From the NCBI RefSeq assembly GCF_900129325.1, contig NZ_FQUP01000004.1:310001-374000 (forward strand): a stretch of 64,000 bases of DNA, written 5' to 3'. The notes below the pieces were generated by a model that ran no database searches, was not told the DNA's origin, and saw nothing but the letters and a program-made list of their open reading frames with translations. The DNA comes from Kaistia soli DSM 19436 (GTDB lineage: Bacteria; Pseudomonadota; Alphaproteobacteria; Rhizobiales; Kaistiaceae). The position numbers and the translations under genes were made by a program. This document shows, piece after piece, positions 17,312 to 27,099 of this stretch (within the stretch, counting starts at the first letter, position 1; each line of letters opens with the position of its first letter).

Positions 17312-18289
17312 ATGCAGCTTGGGATCATCGGATTGGGCCGGATGGGCGGCAATATCGCCAAGCGCCTGATGGACGGCGGCCACACGACCGTCGTCTATGA
17401 CCGCAGCACCGACGCGGTCAAGGCGTCCGTTTCGGCCGGCGCTACCGGCGCATCGAGCCTCGAGGATCTCGTCGCCAAGCTCGCCAAGCCATGCGCGATC
17501 TGGGTCATGCTCCCGGCCGGCGCGCCGACGGAGGACACGATCACCGCGCTCGCAGCCATGCTCGCGCCCGGCGATACGCTGATCGACGGCGGCAACAGCT
17601 TCTACAAGGACGACATCCGCCGCGCGAAAGCGCTGGCCGAGAAGGGACTTAACTATATTGACGTCGGCACGTCCGGCGGCGTCTGGGGCCTCGAGCGCGG
17701 CTATTGCATGATGATCGGCGGCGACGCGGCCGAGGTGATGCGCCTAGACCCGATCTTCGCGACGCTTGCCCCCGGCCTCGGAACCATTGAGCGCACGGCC
17801 GGCCGCACCAAGACCGACGACCGCGCCGAGCACGGCTACATCCATGCCGGCCCCGCCGGCGCCGGCCACTTCGTCAAGATGGTCCACAACGGCATCGAAT
17901 ACGGCATGATGCAGGCCTATGCCGAAGGCTTCGACGTGCTGAAGATGAAGAATTCCAACAATCTGCCGCCCGAGGAGCGCTACGACCTCGACATGACCGA
18001 CATCGCCGAGGTCTGGCGGCGCGGCTCGGTCATCTCCTCCTGGCTGCTCGACCTGACGGCGCTCGCGCTCGCCAGCGACGCCGAGCTTGCGAAATATTCG
18101 GGTTCGGTCGCCGACAGCGGCGAGGGCCGCTGGACGGTCGAGGCAGCCATTGAGGAAGCGGTTCCGATCCCGGTCCTCGCCACCGCCCTCTTCGCCCGCT
18201 TCCGCTCGCGCGAGGAGCATACCTATGCCGACCGCCTGCTCTCGGCGATGCGCTTCGGCTTCGGCGGCCACGTCGAAATCCCGCAGTAA
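17312..18289 (+). CDS. 6-phosphogluconate dehydrogenase, decarboxylating (short form)
   Basis: The 325-residue enzyme belongs to the short bacterial 6PGDH group rather than the usual 470-residue Gnd. It shows the Rossmann motif GLGRMGGN, the substrate motif [23 protein letters not shown], and [15 protein letters not shown] with the catalytic Lys and Asn. It oxidises 6-phosphogluconate to ribulose 5-phosphate plus CO2. The ATG at 17312 is preceded by GAGAGGG with 9-nt spacing; an upstream in-frame ATG overlaps that site. It stands alone between divergent and small neighbours. Confidence 0.9.
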   Translation: MQLGIIGLGRMGGNIAKRLMDGGHTTVVYDRSTDAVKASVSAGATGASSLEDLVAKLAKPCAIWVMLPAGAPTEDTITALAAMLAPGDTLIDGGNSFYKDDIRRAKALAEKGLNYIDVGTSGGVWGLERGYCMMIGGDAAEVMRLDPIFATLAPGLGTIERTAGRTKTDDRAEHGYIHAGPAGAGHFVKMVHNGIEYGMMQAYAEGFDVLKMKNSNNLPPEERYDLDMTDIAEVWRRGSVISSWLLDLTALALASDAELAKYSGSVADSGEGRWTVEAAIEEAVPIPVLATALFARFRSREEHTYADRLLSAMRFGFGGHVEIPQ

Positions 18290-18391
18290 GCGAGACTTCA
18301 CGGACGGCGGCCCTCGTCGCCGTCCGTCGATGCGCCTTTGCATCCTTCCATCGTCTGCCACGTTGAGAGGTCCTCAACAGGAGCAGACGTC

Positions 18392-18655
18392 ATGGCCATT
18401 GCCACGCAGATCCAGGAACACGCTGACATCATCGGCGCCGACGGCGTTCATGTCGGAACCGTCGACAAGATCGAGGGCGACCGTATCAAGCTGGTCAAGA
18501 AGGACAGCGGCGAAGGCCACCATCTCGGCCATCACCACTTCATTCCGCTCGGCCTCGTCGCCGACGTCGAGAACGGCACGGTCCGCCTCTCGGCCAATGC
18601 CGACGTCGCCGTGACGCTGGAAGAAGAAGAGGGTGGCAGCTCGGTCGAGCAGTAG
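18392..18655 (+). CDS. DUF2171 domain protein
   Basis: This 87-residue acidic protein has the DUF2171 (PRC-barrel-like) pattern: IIGADGVHVGTVDKIEGDRIKL, a His-rich loop (GHHLGHHHFIPL) and an acidic tail of consecutive Glu residues. The family often occurs in stress-associated genes of alphaproteobacteria, and its biochemical role is not established. The ATG at 18392 has AGGAG at 8-nt spacing. It lies 102 bp after the 6PGDH gene and is followed by a strong hairpin. Confidence 0.85.
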   Translation: MAIATQIQEHADIIGADGVHVGTVDKIEGDRIKLVKKDSGEGHHLGHHHFIPLGLVADVENGTVRLSANADVAVTLEEEEGGSSVEQ

Positions 18656-18668
18656 CCGCTGCAAGCTT

Positions 18669-18706
18669 CATTGGGCCCCGCGCTCGCGAGAGCGTGGGGC
18701 CCAATG
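18669..18706. terminator. Hairpin terminator between convergent genes
   Basis: A 17-bp stem with one G-T pair (arms beginning CATTGGGCCCCGCG and ending GGGGCCCAATG) and a short loop lies between DUF2171 (plus strand) and the ADP-ribosylglycohydrolase gene (minus strand). It can form in either transcript. No long T run follows, as is common in high-GC genomes. Confidence 0.75.
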
Positions 18707-18710
18707 CTGT

Positions 18711-19766
18711 TCAGGCACTGGCAACTGCGGCGAGATCGGCCGCGATCGCGCCGAGATCGATGCCGTTGACGAGTTCGAGTGTCGCCATGATGTCGTCGGG
18801 TGCCTTGAGGCTGTCCGACCAGGCAGCCACCATCGCGCCCGAGATCAGCGCCACCGTGTCGCTGTCGGCGCCCTCATTGGCCGCGGCGACGATGGCCGAG
18901 AAAGGGTCTTGTCCCACAGCGACGGCAAGGCCGACGGCGGCGGGGACGGCTTCCGCCATCGGAAGGCCCGCGCCGATCACGGCGCCGAGTTCGGTCATGC
19001 AGGCCTCGATATCGCCGCGATAGCGCTCACCGATCGCGACCGCGAGTTCCATCCGCCTGAACACGCTTGGCCCCGGCGCAAGGCGGCCGCGGGTCGCGGC
19101 AAGGCGATCACCCGCTTCGGCCCCCGCGAAGGCAGCCTCGGCAAGCGACAGGGTCTTGCCCGCTCGCGACACGCCGCCGGAAAGACCGATCGCCACGACG
19201 GCCGCGACCGCGCCGGCGCCGGCATAGGCGATCTGCGTGTTATGGGTCGGCGCCGAGAGTGTCGCCGCGACATCCACGGCCCCGTCGATATCGCCCGGGC
19301 GGATGCAGCCAGCGACCGGCGCGCGCATCGCAGCGCCGTTGGTGGTCCCCACCGCGACCGAATAGCGGGCCGGCGTCGCGACGAGACGCGGATCCTCGCC
19401 CGCACGCATCCGGTCGATGGCGGCCTGCGTCGAGGGACCCGCAAACTTGCCGAAGCCGCGCGGATCATCGGCCCAGGCGATCAGCGCCTTGGCCGCATGC
19501 TCGATCGTCGGATGGCCGCCGGCTTCGATGATCACCTGCGCCATCGCGAGGAGCTGCGTCGCGTCGTCTGTGAGAGATCCCGGAGTGGCACCGTTCGAGA
19601 ACGGCGCCATCGGCGGCGCCGGCACGAAATGCGTGATGCGCCCACCGAAGACCTTGCGAATCTCGGCTGGGTGCATCGCCTCCGGCGGCGCCCCGAGGGC
19701 ATCGCCGAGGCAGGCAGCCGCCAGCACGAGTTCGATCCGTTCGGCGAGATTGAGCGAGGCGGTCAC
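18711..19766 (-). CDS. ADP-ribosylglycohydrolase family protein
   Basis: The 351-residue protein has the ARH-family signature: GDALGAP near the N-terminus, SLTDDATQL with acidic metal ligands, and GADSDTVALISGAM near the C-terminus for the second Mg ion. The family removes ADP-ribose from proteins or nucleotides or acts on related glycosides. It is third in a minus-strand set after adenine deaminase and a PfkB kinase, with a 26-bp gap to the kinase. The set suggests purine nucleoside or ADP-ribose salvage; the true substrate is inferred only. Confidence 0.88.
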   Translation of the reverse strand: MTASLNLAERIELVLAAACLGDALGAPPEAMHPAEIRKVFGGRITHFVPAPPMAPFSNGATPGSLTDDATQLLAMAQVIIEAGGHPTIEHAAKALIAWADDPRGFGKFAGPSTQAAIDRMRAGEDPRLVATPARYSVAVGTTNGAAMRAPVAGCIRPGDIDGAVDVAATLSAPTHNTQIAYAGAGAVAAVVAIGLSGGVSRAGKTLSLAEAAFAGAEAGDRLAATRGRLAPGPSVFRRMELAVAIGERYRGDIEACMTELGAVIGAGLPMAEAVPAAVGLAVAVGQDPFSAIVAAANEGADSDTVALISGAMVAAWSDSLKAPDDIMATLELVNGIDLGAIAADLAAVASA

Positions 19767-19792
19767 GCGTTGATGCTCCTTGGAGAAATGGA

Positions 19793-20692
19793 TCAGAGGC
19801 CGAGGCGGTCGCGATCGACCGAGCCGAAGCCGAGGAAATCAGCCGCAACGCGGGTCGCGAGCCGTGCGGCAGCAAAGAGGCTGTCGCCCCGATGGAGGCC
19901 GAAGGCGAGCCCGGCGAGGAAGGTGTCGCCGGCGCCGGTCGTGTTGAGCGGCTTCACCGGCACAGCCAGGATGTGCTCGGTCGCTGCACCATCGAACACG
20001 AGAACACCCTCAGCGCCGAGCGTGACGCAGACGCGCTGCCCGGAGATGGCGATCGCCCGGGCGAAGCGTTCGGCGCGATCGAGCAACGCGCCCGTGACCG
20101 CTTCGCGCGCCGACCATGCGTCGAGCGTCGTCTGGTTGGAGCACACGATGTCGGCCGCCGCCATGACGGCGAGAGCCGCCTCCCAGCCAAACACGCTGAT
20201 GCCCGTCGCCTCGATATCGACAATCGTGGTGGCACCGCCGGCTCGGGCCCGCGCCAGCACACGCGCCATCTGCGCGGGATCGAAGAAGTTGAGCGTCACG
20301 ATATCGCCGGGCTCGACGGTGAGCCCCTCGCCGAGGCGACCTCCGAGCTCGGGTGCCGCCGGCGCCAGGACGAGCGCTTTCTCGCCGGTGCGATCGACGA
20401 GAATGGCGCAGCTTCCCGTCGCGACGCCGGCAAGGCGCGCGATTTCGACGGAAAGTCCGGCAATGGCGGATAACTCGGCCACCACCGCAGCGCCGGTCGG
20501 ATCGTCGCCGACTGTGCCGTGATAGGTGACGGCGGCGCCGAGTGCGGCTAGCGCACGAGCGACGAACACGCCCTGCCCGCCTGCGCCTTCATGAAAGGCA
20601 GCCGCGAACATCTTTTCGTCATGGACCGGCAGATGGTCGACCTCGAACACGCGGTCCATGTCGGCGGTCGAGAGGCAGTGGATACGCGCCAT
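19793..20692 (-). CDS. PfkB/ribokinase-family sugar or nucleoside kinase
   Basis: This 299-residue kinase carries the C-terminal PfkB signature NTTGAGDTFLAGL with the catalytic Asp. The N-terminal family motif that is normally GGKGAN appears as GGQGVF, so the usual Asn is missing, which may affect sugar specificity. It lies 14 bp downstream of the adenine deaminase gene on the same strand and just before the ADP-ribosylglycohydrolase gene. Ribose, a nucleoside or a related sugar is a reasonable substrate from context, but this is not shown. Confidence 0.85.
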   Translation of the reverse strand: MARIHCLSTADMDRVFEVDHLPVHDEKMFAAAFHEGAGGQGVFVARALAALGAAVTYHGTVGDDPTGAAVVAELSAIAGLSVEIARLAGVATGSCAILVDRTGEKALVLAPAAPELGGRLGEGLTVEPGDIVTLNFFDPAQMARVLARARAGGATTIVDIEATGISVFGWEAALAVMAAADIVCSNQTTLDAWSAREAVTGALLDRAERFARAIAISGQRVCVTLGAEGVLVFDGAATEHILAVPVKPLNTTGAGDTFLAGLAFGLHRGDSLFAAARLATRVAADFLGFGSVDRDRLGL

Positions 20693-20706
20693 AATCAGGC
20701 AGGGTC

Positions 20707-22419
20707 CTAATCGGGGATCAGTTCGAAGCGATCGACGTCGAACATGCCGCGATCTGTGATCTTGAGATGGGGAATGACCGGCAGCGGCAGGAAGGCGATC
20801 TGCAGGAAAGGCTCGGGCAGTGTGCAGCCGAGCCCATAGGCCGCCTCGCGCAGGTGATGCAATTCCCCCCGCACCGCGTCAAAGGGTAGATCGGATATCA
20901 GGCCTGCGATCGGCAGCGTCAGCTCGGCGACGACGCGGCCATCGGCGGCAACGACGAAACCGCCGCCTGTCTTCCGCAGCCGGTTGACTGCGACGGCCAT
21001 GTCGGAGTCGTCGGCGCCGATGACCGTGATGTTGTGGCTGTCATGCCCGACCGAGGAGGCGATGGCCCCGCGCTTCAGCCCGAAGCCGGTGACGAAGCCG
21101 CGGCCGATATTGCCATTCTTGCCGTGCCGCTCGACCACCGCGACCTTGACGATGTCACGGGCGAGATCGGGCACGCTGTTGCCGTCCTCGACCGGGAGGA
21201 TTGCCCGCTCATGCCGCGTGATGATCAGCCCGGCGGTGACGCCGATGACCGGGCTTTCCTGGTTGCCGCGCCGCCCCGAGATGGCGAAGCTCTCCGCCGT
21301 GACTTCGTTCGCCTTGACCGACCCATAGCCGACCGGCGAAACCGTGCCGCGCGCCTCGAACAGCGCGTCTGAAACGAGCCGCCCGGCCGAAACCACATCG
21401 GATACGCTGCAGGCTTCGAGATCGTCGACGAGGACGAGATCGGCCCGCCAGCCGGGCGCTACGAGCCCGCGATCATGCAGCCCGAAGGCGCGCGCGGCAG
21501 ACCAGCTCGCCGCACGATAGACATGGTGCAGCGGCCGCCCGCGCGCGATCAGCATGCGGATCAATCCGTCGAGATGCCCCTCCTCCGCGATATCGAGCGG
21601 ATTGCGGTCGTCGGTGCAGAGCGCCATGAAGGCCGATGAATTCTCATCGAGAACCTCGGCGAGCGCCGCGAGATCCTTCGAGACCGATCCCTCGCGGATC
21701 AGCACCACCATGCCCTTGGCGAGCTTCTCGCGCGCCTCAGCGGCGGTCGTCGCCTCATGGTCGGTGCGGATGCCCGCGGCGAGATAGCCGTTGAGCGCCA
21801 TGCCGCGCAAAAGCGGCGCATGGCCGTCGATATGCTTGCCCTGGAACGCGACGAGCTTGGCGATGACGTCGGGCGCAGCAGCCAGCACGCCCGGGAAATT
21901 CATGAACTCAGCGAGCCCGATGACCTTCGGATGATCGGCGAACGGCAGGAGGTCGTCGATGAGCAGCTCCGCCCCGGCCGTCTCGAACGCCGTAGCCGGG
22001 ACGCAGGACGAGAGATTGACGCGGAGGTCCATCGCCGTCTGCTCGGCGCAATCGAGAAAATAGCGGATGCCCGCCGCGCCCAGCACATTGGCGATCTCGT
22101 GCGGATCGCAGATCGCCGTGGTCACGCCATGCGGCAGTACGCAGCGATCGAATTCGAGCGGCGTCACCAGCGAGGATTCGACATGGAGATGCGTGTCGAT
22201 GAAACCCGGCACACAGAACCGCCCGCGCCCGTCGATCTCCGTCTGCCCCTGATAGCGGCCATGCGTCCCGACGATCCGGTCCGCGACGATGGCGATGTCG
22301 GTCTCACTGATCGCGCCCGTGACGACATCGAGCATGCGGACGTCGCGGATGACGAGGTCGGCCGGCTCCTGACCCTGCCCGGCCTTGATCATTCTCGTCA
22401 GTGTGGCCGCGTCCGTCAT
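20707..22419 (-). CDS. ade: Adenine deaminase
   Basis: The 570-residue protein is a bacterial adenine deaminase of the amidohydrolase superfamily, converting adenine to hypoxanthine and ammonia. Diagnostic blocks are [13 protein letters not shown] with two metal His, [31 protein letters not shown] (ligand Asp), and [12 protein letters not shown]. Its length and order match the AdeC family. It heads a minus-strand set with the PfkB kinase and ADP-ribosylglycohydrolase genes, and diverges from the cysteine-amidohydrolase operon across a 140-bp regulatory gap. Confidence 0.94.
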   Translation of the reverse strand: MTDAATLTRMIKAGQGQEPADLVIRDVRMLDVVTGAISETDIAIVADRIVGTHGRYQGQTEIDGRGRFCVPGFIDTHLHVESSLVTPLEFDRCVLPHGVTTAICDPHEIANVLGAAGIRYFLDCAEQTAMDLRVNLSSCVPATAFETAGAELLIDDLLPFADHPKVIGLAEFMNFPGVLAAAPDVIAKLVAFQGKHIDGHAPLLRGMALNGYLAAGIRTDHEATTAAEAREKLAKGMVVLIREGSVSKDLAALAEVLDENSSAFMALCTDDRNPLDIAEEGHLDGLIRMLIARGRPLHHVYRAASWSAARAFGLHDRGLVAPGWRADLVLVDDLEACSVSDVVSAGRLVSDALFEARGTVSPVGYGSVKANEVTAESFAISGRRGNQESPVIGVTAGLIITRHERAILPVEDGNSVPDLARDIVKVAVVERHGKNGNIGRGFVTGFGLKRGAIASSVGHDSHNITVIGADDSDMAVAVNRLRKTGGGFVVAADGRVVAELTLPIAGLISDLPFDAVRGELHHLREAAYGLGCTLPEPFLQIAFLPLPVIPHLKITDRGMFDVDRFELIPD

Positions 22420-22515
22420 GCCAATCCGGTTCTCCGTTGCGGCGCCGACCGTAACGCAGCCAGCGCGCCTGTCCAGCGCCGCCGACCGGAGGCCAAGAAC
22501 GGGCGTTGACTATGT

Positions 22516-22526
22516 CATACAATATG
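22516..22526. promoter_or_regulatory. Candidate GntR-type operator (CATA-CAA-TATG)
   Basis: An inverted repeat CATA-n3-TATG lies 34 bp before the ATG of the cysteine amidohydrolase, in the gap shared with adenine deaminase. It overlaps a possible promoter (TTGACT at 22506-22511 with AATGAT 17 bp on). The GntR/FCD gene within the operon would be the natural regulator. The match is short and could be chance. Confidence 0.3.
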
Positions 22527-22559
22527 CCAATGATGAAGAACCGAGCATGAGGAATTTCG

Positions 22560-23246
22560 ATGCAGCAGGACTTCGAACAGGCATTGCAGACCGCGTTTCG
22601 CGAATATGCCGCCTTCTACAAGGGCCGAGGCTTCATGCGCCGCCTTGGCTATGGATCGCGTCCGGCCATCGTTAATGTCGATCTCGCCAAGGCTTGGACG
22701 ACCAAGGGCAGCGCCTTTGCCTGCGACGGCATGGATGTGATCATCCCGTCGACGCAGAAGCTGATTGCCGCCGGCCGCGCGCTCGGCATTCCGATCGTCT
22801 ACACGACCTGCGCCTATGACATCGTCGAGGGCCCCCATGCCGATACCGGCCTCTGGGGCAAGAAGATCCCGCTCGAACATCTGAAGGCTGGCAGCCCGCT
22901 CTGCGAGATCGACGAGCGGCTCGAGCGGCGCGACGACGAATTGCTGATCGTCAAGAAGCGCGCCAGCGCCTTCCAGGGCACCGACCTTGCCGGCTATCTC
23001 ACCAGCCTCGGCGTCGACACGGTGATCCTGACCGGCGTCACGCTCTCGTCCTGCGTCCGCCTCTCCTGCGAAGATGCGCTCTGGGCCGGCTTCCGGCCGA
23101 TCGTCGTGCGCGAATGCGTCGGCGACCGGATCGCGGGCGCGGTGGAATGGAACCTCTTCGACATCGATGCCAAGTTCGGCGATGTCGAGCCGCTCGAAGG
23201 CGTTCTCGCCTACCTTGCAGGTCTCGCATCGGCGGAGGCACGCTGA
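22560..23246 (+). CDS. Isochorismatase-family cysteine amidohydrolase (N-carbamoylsarcosine amidase-like)
   Basis: The 228-residue protein has the Asp-Lys-Cys triad of this family: D41 in VNVDLAKAW, K132 or K133 in LIVKKRASAF, and C165 in LTGVTLSSCVRLSC. The long N-terminus and the YGSRPAIVNVDL pattern resemble N-carbamoylsarcosine amidases, which release ammonia and CO2 from carbamoyl-amino acids. It opens a seven-gene operon, and its stop overlaps the hydantoinase A start by one base. GAGG sits 8-9 nt before the ATG. The pairing suggests that it acts on a carbamoyl product of ring opening. Confidence 0.85.
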   Translation: MQQDFEQALQTAFREYAAFYKGRGFMRRLGYGSRPAIVNVDLAKAWTTKGSAFACDGMDVIIPSTQKLIAAGRALGIPIVYTTCAYDIVEGPHADTGLWGKKIPLEHLKAGSPLCEIDERLERRDDELLIVKKRASAFQGTDLAGYLTSLGVDTVILTGVTLSSCVRLSCEDALWAGFRPIVVRECVGDRIAGAVEWNLFDIDAKFGDVEPLEGVLAYLAGLASAEAR

Positions 23247-25345
23247 TGGCCTCGATCGGCGTTGACGTCGGCGGCACCTTCACGGACCTCGTTCTCGAAC
23301 GCGACGATGACGGTCCGGGCGGCCGCCGCGTCTTCGTGCACAAGGTTCCCTCGACGCCATCGGACCAGTCGATCGGCGTCGTCGCGGGCATTCTCGCGAT
23401 CTGCCGCATCGCTGGGCTTGATCCGAAGGCCGTACGCCGCGTCGTGCATGGCACGACGGTCGCCACCAACATCACGATCGAGAAGAACGGCGCCGAAGTC
23501 GGCATGCTGACCACGCGGGGTTTCCGCGACCTGCTGCACATCGCCCGTCACAAGCGCCCGCATAATTTCTCGCTGCATTTCGACGTGCCGTGGCAGTCGA
23601 GCCCGCTGGTCAAGCGCCGTAACCGCATGCCGATCACCGAGCGCATCATGCCGCCGGACGGGCGCATCGAGACACCGATCGATCTCGACGAGGTTCGCGC
23701 CGCCGCCCGCGAGCTGAAGGCGCGCGGCGTCGAGGCCGTCATCGTCTGCTTCCTGTTCTCGTTCCTCAACGACGCGCATGAGCGCGCCGCGCTCGAAATC
23801 CTGCGCGAGGAAATGCCGGACGCCTTCATTTCCGGCTCGTCCGAAGTCGCCAATGTCATCCGCGAATTCGAGCGCTTCTCGACCACGGCGATGAACGCCT
23901 ATGTCGGCCCGCGCACGGCGCGCTACCTGCGCAATCTCGAAACCCGCCTCGCCAGCGAAGGCGTCGACGCTGAACTCCGCATCATGCAGTCGAATGGCGG
24001 CATCGGCACGGTCGCGACCTGTTCCGAGCGCCCGGTGACGATCCTGATGTCGGGTCCCGCCGGTGGCGTCATCGGCGGCCGCTGGGCCGGCGCGATGTCG
24101 GATGTCGACAATGTCATCACGATCGACATCGGCGGCACCTCGGCTGATATCGGCGTCATCGCCGACGGCAATATCCGCATCATGAACCCCCGCGACACGG
24201 TGGTCGGCGAGCATCCGGTGCTCGCCCCGATGCTCGATCTCGACACGATCGGCGCCGGCGGCGGCTCGATCGCCTTCCGCGACGAGGGCGGCGCCTTCCG
24301 CGTCGGCCCGCGCTCGGCGGGCGCTGCTCCCGGGCCGGCCTGCTACGGCAAGGGCGGCACGGAGCCAACTGTCACCGATGCGCATGTCGTGCTCGGCCGC
24401 CTTGACCCCGAACGTTTCCTCGGCGGCGACATGGCGATCGATCCGGCGCTCGCCGAAAGGGCGGTACGTGAGAAGATCGCCGAGCCCTTCGGCATGAGCC
24501 TGATCGAAGCGGCGCTCGGCATCGTGACGATCGTCAACGCCAATATGGCCCTCGCCATCCGCTCGAATTCCGTGGCGCGCGGCTTCGACCCGCGCCGCTT
24601 CTCGCTGATGCCCTTCGGCGGCGCCGGCCCGCTGCACGGCGTGGCGCTCGCCGAGGCCGTCTCGGCGAAGGACGTCATCGTCCCGCCGGCCCCGGGCATC
24701 ACCGCCGCCATGGGACTGCTGGCGACGCGCCTCGCCTATGAGTTCACGCGTTCGACCCCGACACTCATCTCCGGTCCCGCCGCCGGGCCGTTCGAGGCCG
24801 CCAATGCGACGCTCGAAGATCTGGCGGCACTCGCCGCAGAGCGCCTCGCCGCCGACGGCATTGAGACGGCGGCGCACAAGTTCGAGCGTGTCGCCGAATG
24901 CCGCTACCAGGGTCAGGGCTTTGAACTCAGGACGCCCCTTCCCGACGGCCCGATCACGGCCGAAACGGCATCGGCAATCGCCGATGCCTTCCATGCCGTG
25001 CATGAGCGCGACTACGGCTATCGCTTCGACGACGCGGTGATCGAGATCGTGACGCTGCGCGTCATCGGCTTCGCCGAGGTGCCGCCGCTGACCTGGCCCG
25101 AACTGCCGGACGCGACGTCATCAGACCTTTCGCACGCGCTTCTCTATGTGCGCCCCACCACCTTCGACGACGGCAAGACGGTGGAAACGCCGCGCTATGA
25201 CCGCGACAAGCTGGCGGCCGGCCATGTCGTTCCCGGCCCGGCGATCATCCAGCAGCATAATTCGACCACGCTGGTGCCGCCCGGATTCACGGCCCGCGTC
25301 CACCGGTCCGGCAACATCCATATCGCCCGTGAGGTGACAGCATGA
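23246..25345 (+). CDS. Hydantoinase/5-oxoprolinase subunit A (HyuA)
   Basis: This 699-residue subunit has the ASKHA-type ATP-binding pattern of HyuA: GVDVGGTFTDLVLE at the N-terminus, VVHGTTVATN, MSGPAGGVIGG, TIDIGGTSADIG, and FGGAGPLHG. With subunit B it performs ATP-dependent opening of hydantoin-like or oxoproline-like rings, or carboxylation in related enzymes. The ATG at 23246 overlaps the previous stop; a longer upstream frame inside the amidohydrolase gene is rejected. It is co-translated with subunit B through an ATGA overlap. The ring substrate is unknown. Confidence 0.93.
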   Translation: MASIGVDVGGTFTDLVLERDDDGPGGRRVFVHKVPSTPSDQSIGVVAGILAICRIAGLDPKAVRRVVHGTTVATNITIEKNGAEVGMLTTRGFRDLLHIARHKRPHNFSLHFDVPWQSSPLVKRRNRMPITERIMPPDGRIETPIDLDEVRAAARELKARGVEAVIVCFLFSFLNDAHERAALEILREEMPDAFISGSSEVANVIREFERFSTTAMNAYVGPRTARYLRNLETRLASEGVDAELRIMQSNGGIGTVATCSERPVTILMSGPAGGVIGGRWAGAMSDVDNVITIDIGGTSADIGVIADGNIRIMNPRDTVVGEHPVLAPMLDLDTIGAGGGSIAFRDEGGAFRVGPRSAGAAPGPACYGKGGTEPTVTDAHVVLGRLDPERFLGGDMAIDPALAERAVREKIAEPFGMSLIEAALGIVTIVNANMALAIRSNSVARGFDPRRFSLMPFGGAGPLHGVALAEAVSAKDVIVPPAPGITAAMGLLATRLAYEFTRSTPTLISGPAAGPFEAANATLEDLAALAAERLAADGIETAAHKFERVAECRYQGQGFELRTPLPDGPITAETASAIADAFHAVHERDYGYRFDDAVIEIVTLRVIGFAEVPPLTWPELPDATSSDLSHALLYVRPTTFDDGKTVETPRYDRDKLAAGHVVPGPAIIQQHNSTTLVPPGFTARVHRSGNIHIAREVTA

Positions 25346-27099
25346 GCATCGATCCCGTCACGCTCCAGGTCATCGGCGGCGCGCTGCACACCATCGCCAA
25401 GGAGATGGCCTACGTCCTCTACCGGATGTCCTTTTCCTCGATCATCCGCGAAAGCGAGGATCTCGGTGCCGGTCTCTTCAACCGCGATTTCGCGACGCTG
25501 TGCGAGAGCGACAACACCCCGCTGCATATCGGCTCGATCCCCGGCTACCTCCGCGGCATTGACGCCTCGATGACCACGCCCTGGCGCGAGGGTGACGTCG
25601 TCATCCACAACCATCCCTATTTCGGTGCCAGCCACTCGCCGGACATCGCGGTCGTGGTGCCCGTATTCTTCGAGGGCCGCCATGTCGGCTTCGCCGCCAA
25701 CACCGCCCATCACGTCGATATCGGCTCGGCGACGCCCGGCCTCATCGTCGACATTCAGGACATCTTCGGCGAGGGCATGCTGCTGAAGGCGGTGAAGCTC
25801 GTCGAGGGCGGCGTCCGCAACGAGACGGTGTGGAACTATCTTCGCAACAACAGCCGCGTCGGCAAGCAATTGCAGGACGACCTCGGCGCGCAGATCGCCT
25901 CGGCGGAGCTCGGCGCACGCCGCTTCCAGGAGCTCTATGCGACCTATGGCGCCGCGACGGTGGAGGAAGCCTCCGCCGAACTGATGAACTACACCGAGCG
26001 CATGCTGCGCAGAAAGATCGCCGAGATTCCGGACGGCGATTACTACGCCGAAAGCTGGCTCGACGATGACGGCCGCAACCGCAATGTCCGCCTGCCGATC
26101 AAGGTCTGCGTGCGCATCCGCGGCGACGAGGCTGAGGTCGACCTGACCGGCTCCTCGCCGCAGGTTCCGACCGCCTTCAACGTGCCCTTCGAGGGCTCGA
26201 CCAAGGTCGCCTGCTATGTCGCCTTCCGCTCGCTGCTGCTCGACGCCGCGACCTCGGCCGTGCCCGTGCCGGCCAATGAAGGCTCGTTCCGGCCGATCAA
26301 GGTGACGGCGCCGAAGGGCACGATCTTCAACCCGATCTTCCCGACCGCCGCTTCGGCCCGCTTCTCCCAATGCAACCGCATGATCGACTGCATCATCCGT
26401 GCGCTCTCGCCGGTGCTGCCCGAAACGTCGATCGCCGGTTCCTCGGCCTCGCTCTCCTTCGTCGCCTATTCGGGCCTTCGCCAGAGCGGCGACTATTGGG
26501 TGTTCATCGAGGTCAACGAAGGCGCCTATGGCGGCCGCCCGCGCTCGGACGGACCGGATTCGATCGACAACCTCATGGCCAACACCCGCAACAACCCGAT
26601 CGAGGATCTCGGCATGCATCTGCCGATGATCTGTGACCGCTACGAACTGCGCGACGATGTCGAATGCGGCGCCGGACGCTTCCGCGGCGGCATCGGCGTC
26701 GTCAAGGAGCAGCGCCTGCTCGAAGGCGGATGGATGACGCACGAAGCAGAACGCCATACCGACGCCCCCTGGGGCCTTTTCGGCGGCCATGAAGGCGCGC
26801 CCGGCCGCGTCGACATCTTCAACCACGCAGACCCCATCGGCACCGCCGAGGCGCAACACGCCAAGATCTCGGGCGTCGTCATGAAGCCCGGCGATACCAT
26901 GGCCTTCTATTCGCCCTGCGGCGGCGGCTTCGGCGATCCGCTGGAGCGACCGGCGGACCGGGTGCTCGACGATGTGCTCGACGGCTTCTGCAGCCGTGCC
27001 TATGCCGAACGTGCCTATGGCGTCGTCATCGACGAGCGCCTGACGCTCGACTCGGATGCAACGGCCGCGAAGCGCGCGGCGATGGTGGCTGCGCGATGA
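25342..27099 (+). CDS. Hydantoinase/5-oxoprolinase subunit B (HyuB)
   Basis: The 585-residue subunit starts IDPVTLQVIGGALHTIAKEM, the standard HyuB opening, and has IHNHPYFGASHSPD, AANTAHHVDIGS and PAGG-like C-terminal CGGGFGDPLERP. HyuB supplies the ring-hydrolysing half of the HyuA-HyuB complex. It overlaps subunit A by 4 nt and the DUF1185 gene by 4 nt. Lengths of both subunits are close to those of paired HyuA and HyuB, not of the fused eukaryotic oxoprolinase. Confidence 0.93.
   Translation: MSIDPVTLQVIGGALHTIAKEMAYVLYRMSFSSIIRESEDLGAGLFNRDFATLCESDNTPLHIGSIPGYLRGIDASMTTPWREGDVVIHNHPYFGASHSPDIAVVVPVFFEGRHVGFAANTAHHVDIGSATPGLIVDIQDIFGEGMLLKAVKLVEGGVRNETVWNYLRNNSRVGKQLQDDLGAQIASAELGARRFQELYATYGAATVEEASAELMNYTERMLRRKIAEIPDGDYYAESWLDDDGRNRNVRLPIKVCVRIRGDEAEVDLTGSSPQVPTAFNVPFEGSTKVACYVAFRSLLLDAATSAVPVPANEGSFRPIKVTAPKGTIFNPIFPTAASARFSQCNRMIDCIIRALSPVLPETSIAGSSASLSFVAYSGLRQSGDYWVFIEVNEGAYGGRPRSDGPDSIDNLMANTRNNPIEDLGMHLPMICDRYELRDDVECGAGRFRGGIGVVKEQRLLEGGWMTHEAERHTDAPWGLFGGHEGAPGRVDIFNHADPIGTAEAQHAKISGVVMKPGDTMAFYSPCGGGFGDPLERPADRVLDDVLDGFCSRAYAERAYGVVIDERLTLDSDATAAKRAAMVAAR

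Noticed and set aside
23210-26859. Two long minus-strand open frames across hyuA and hyuB
   Set aside because: They are antisense to HyuA/HyuB, composed of shadow-like Arg/Asp-rich sequence, and have no motif.
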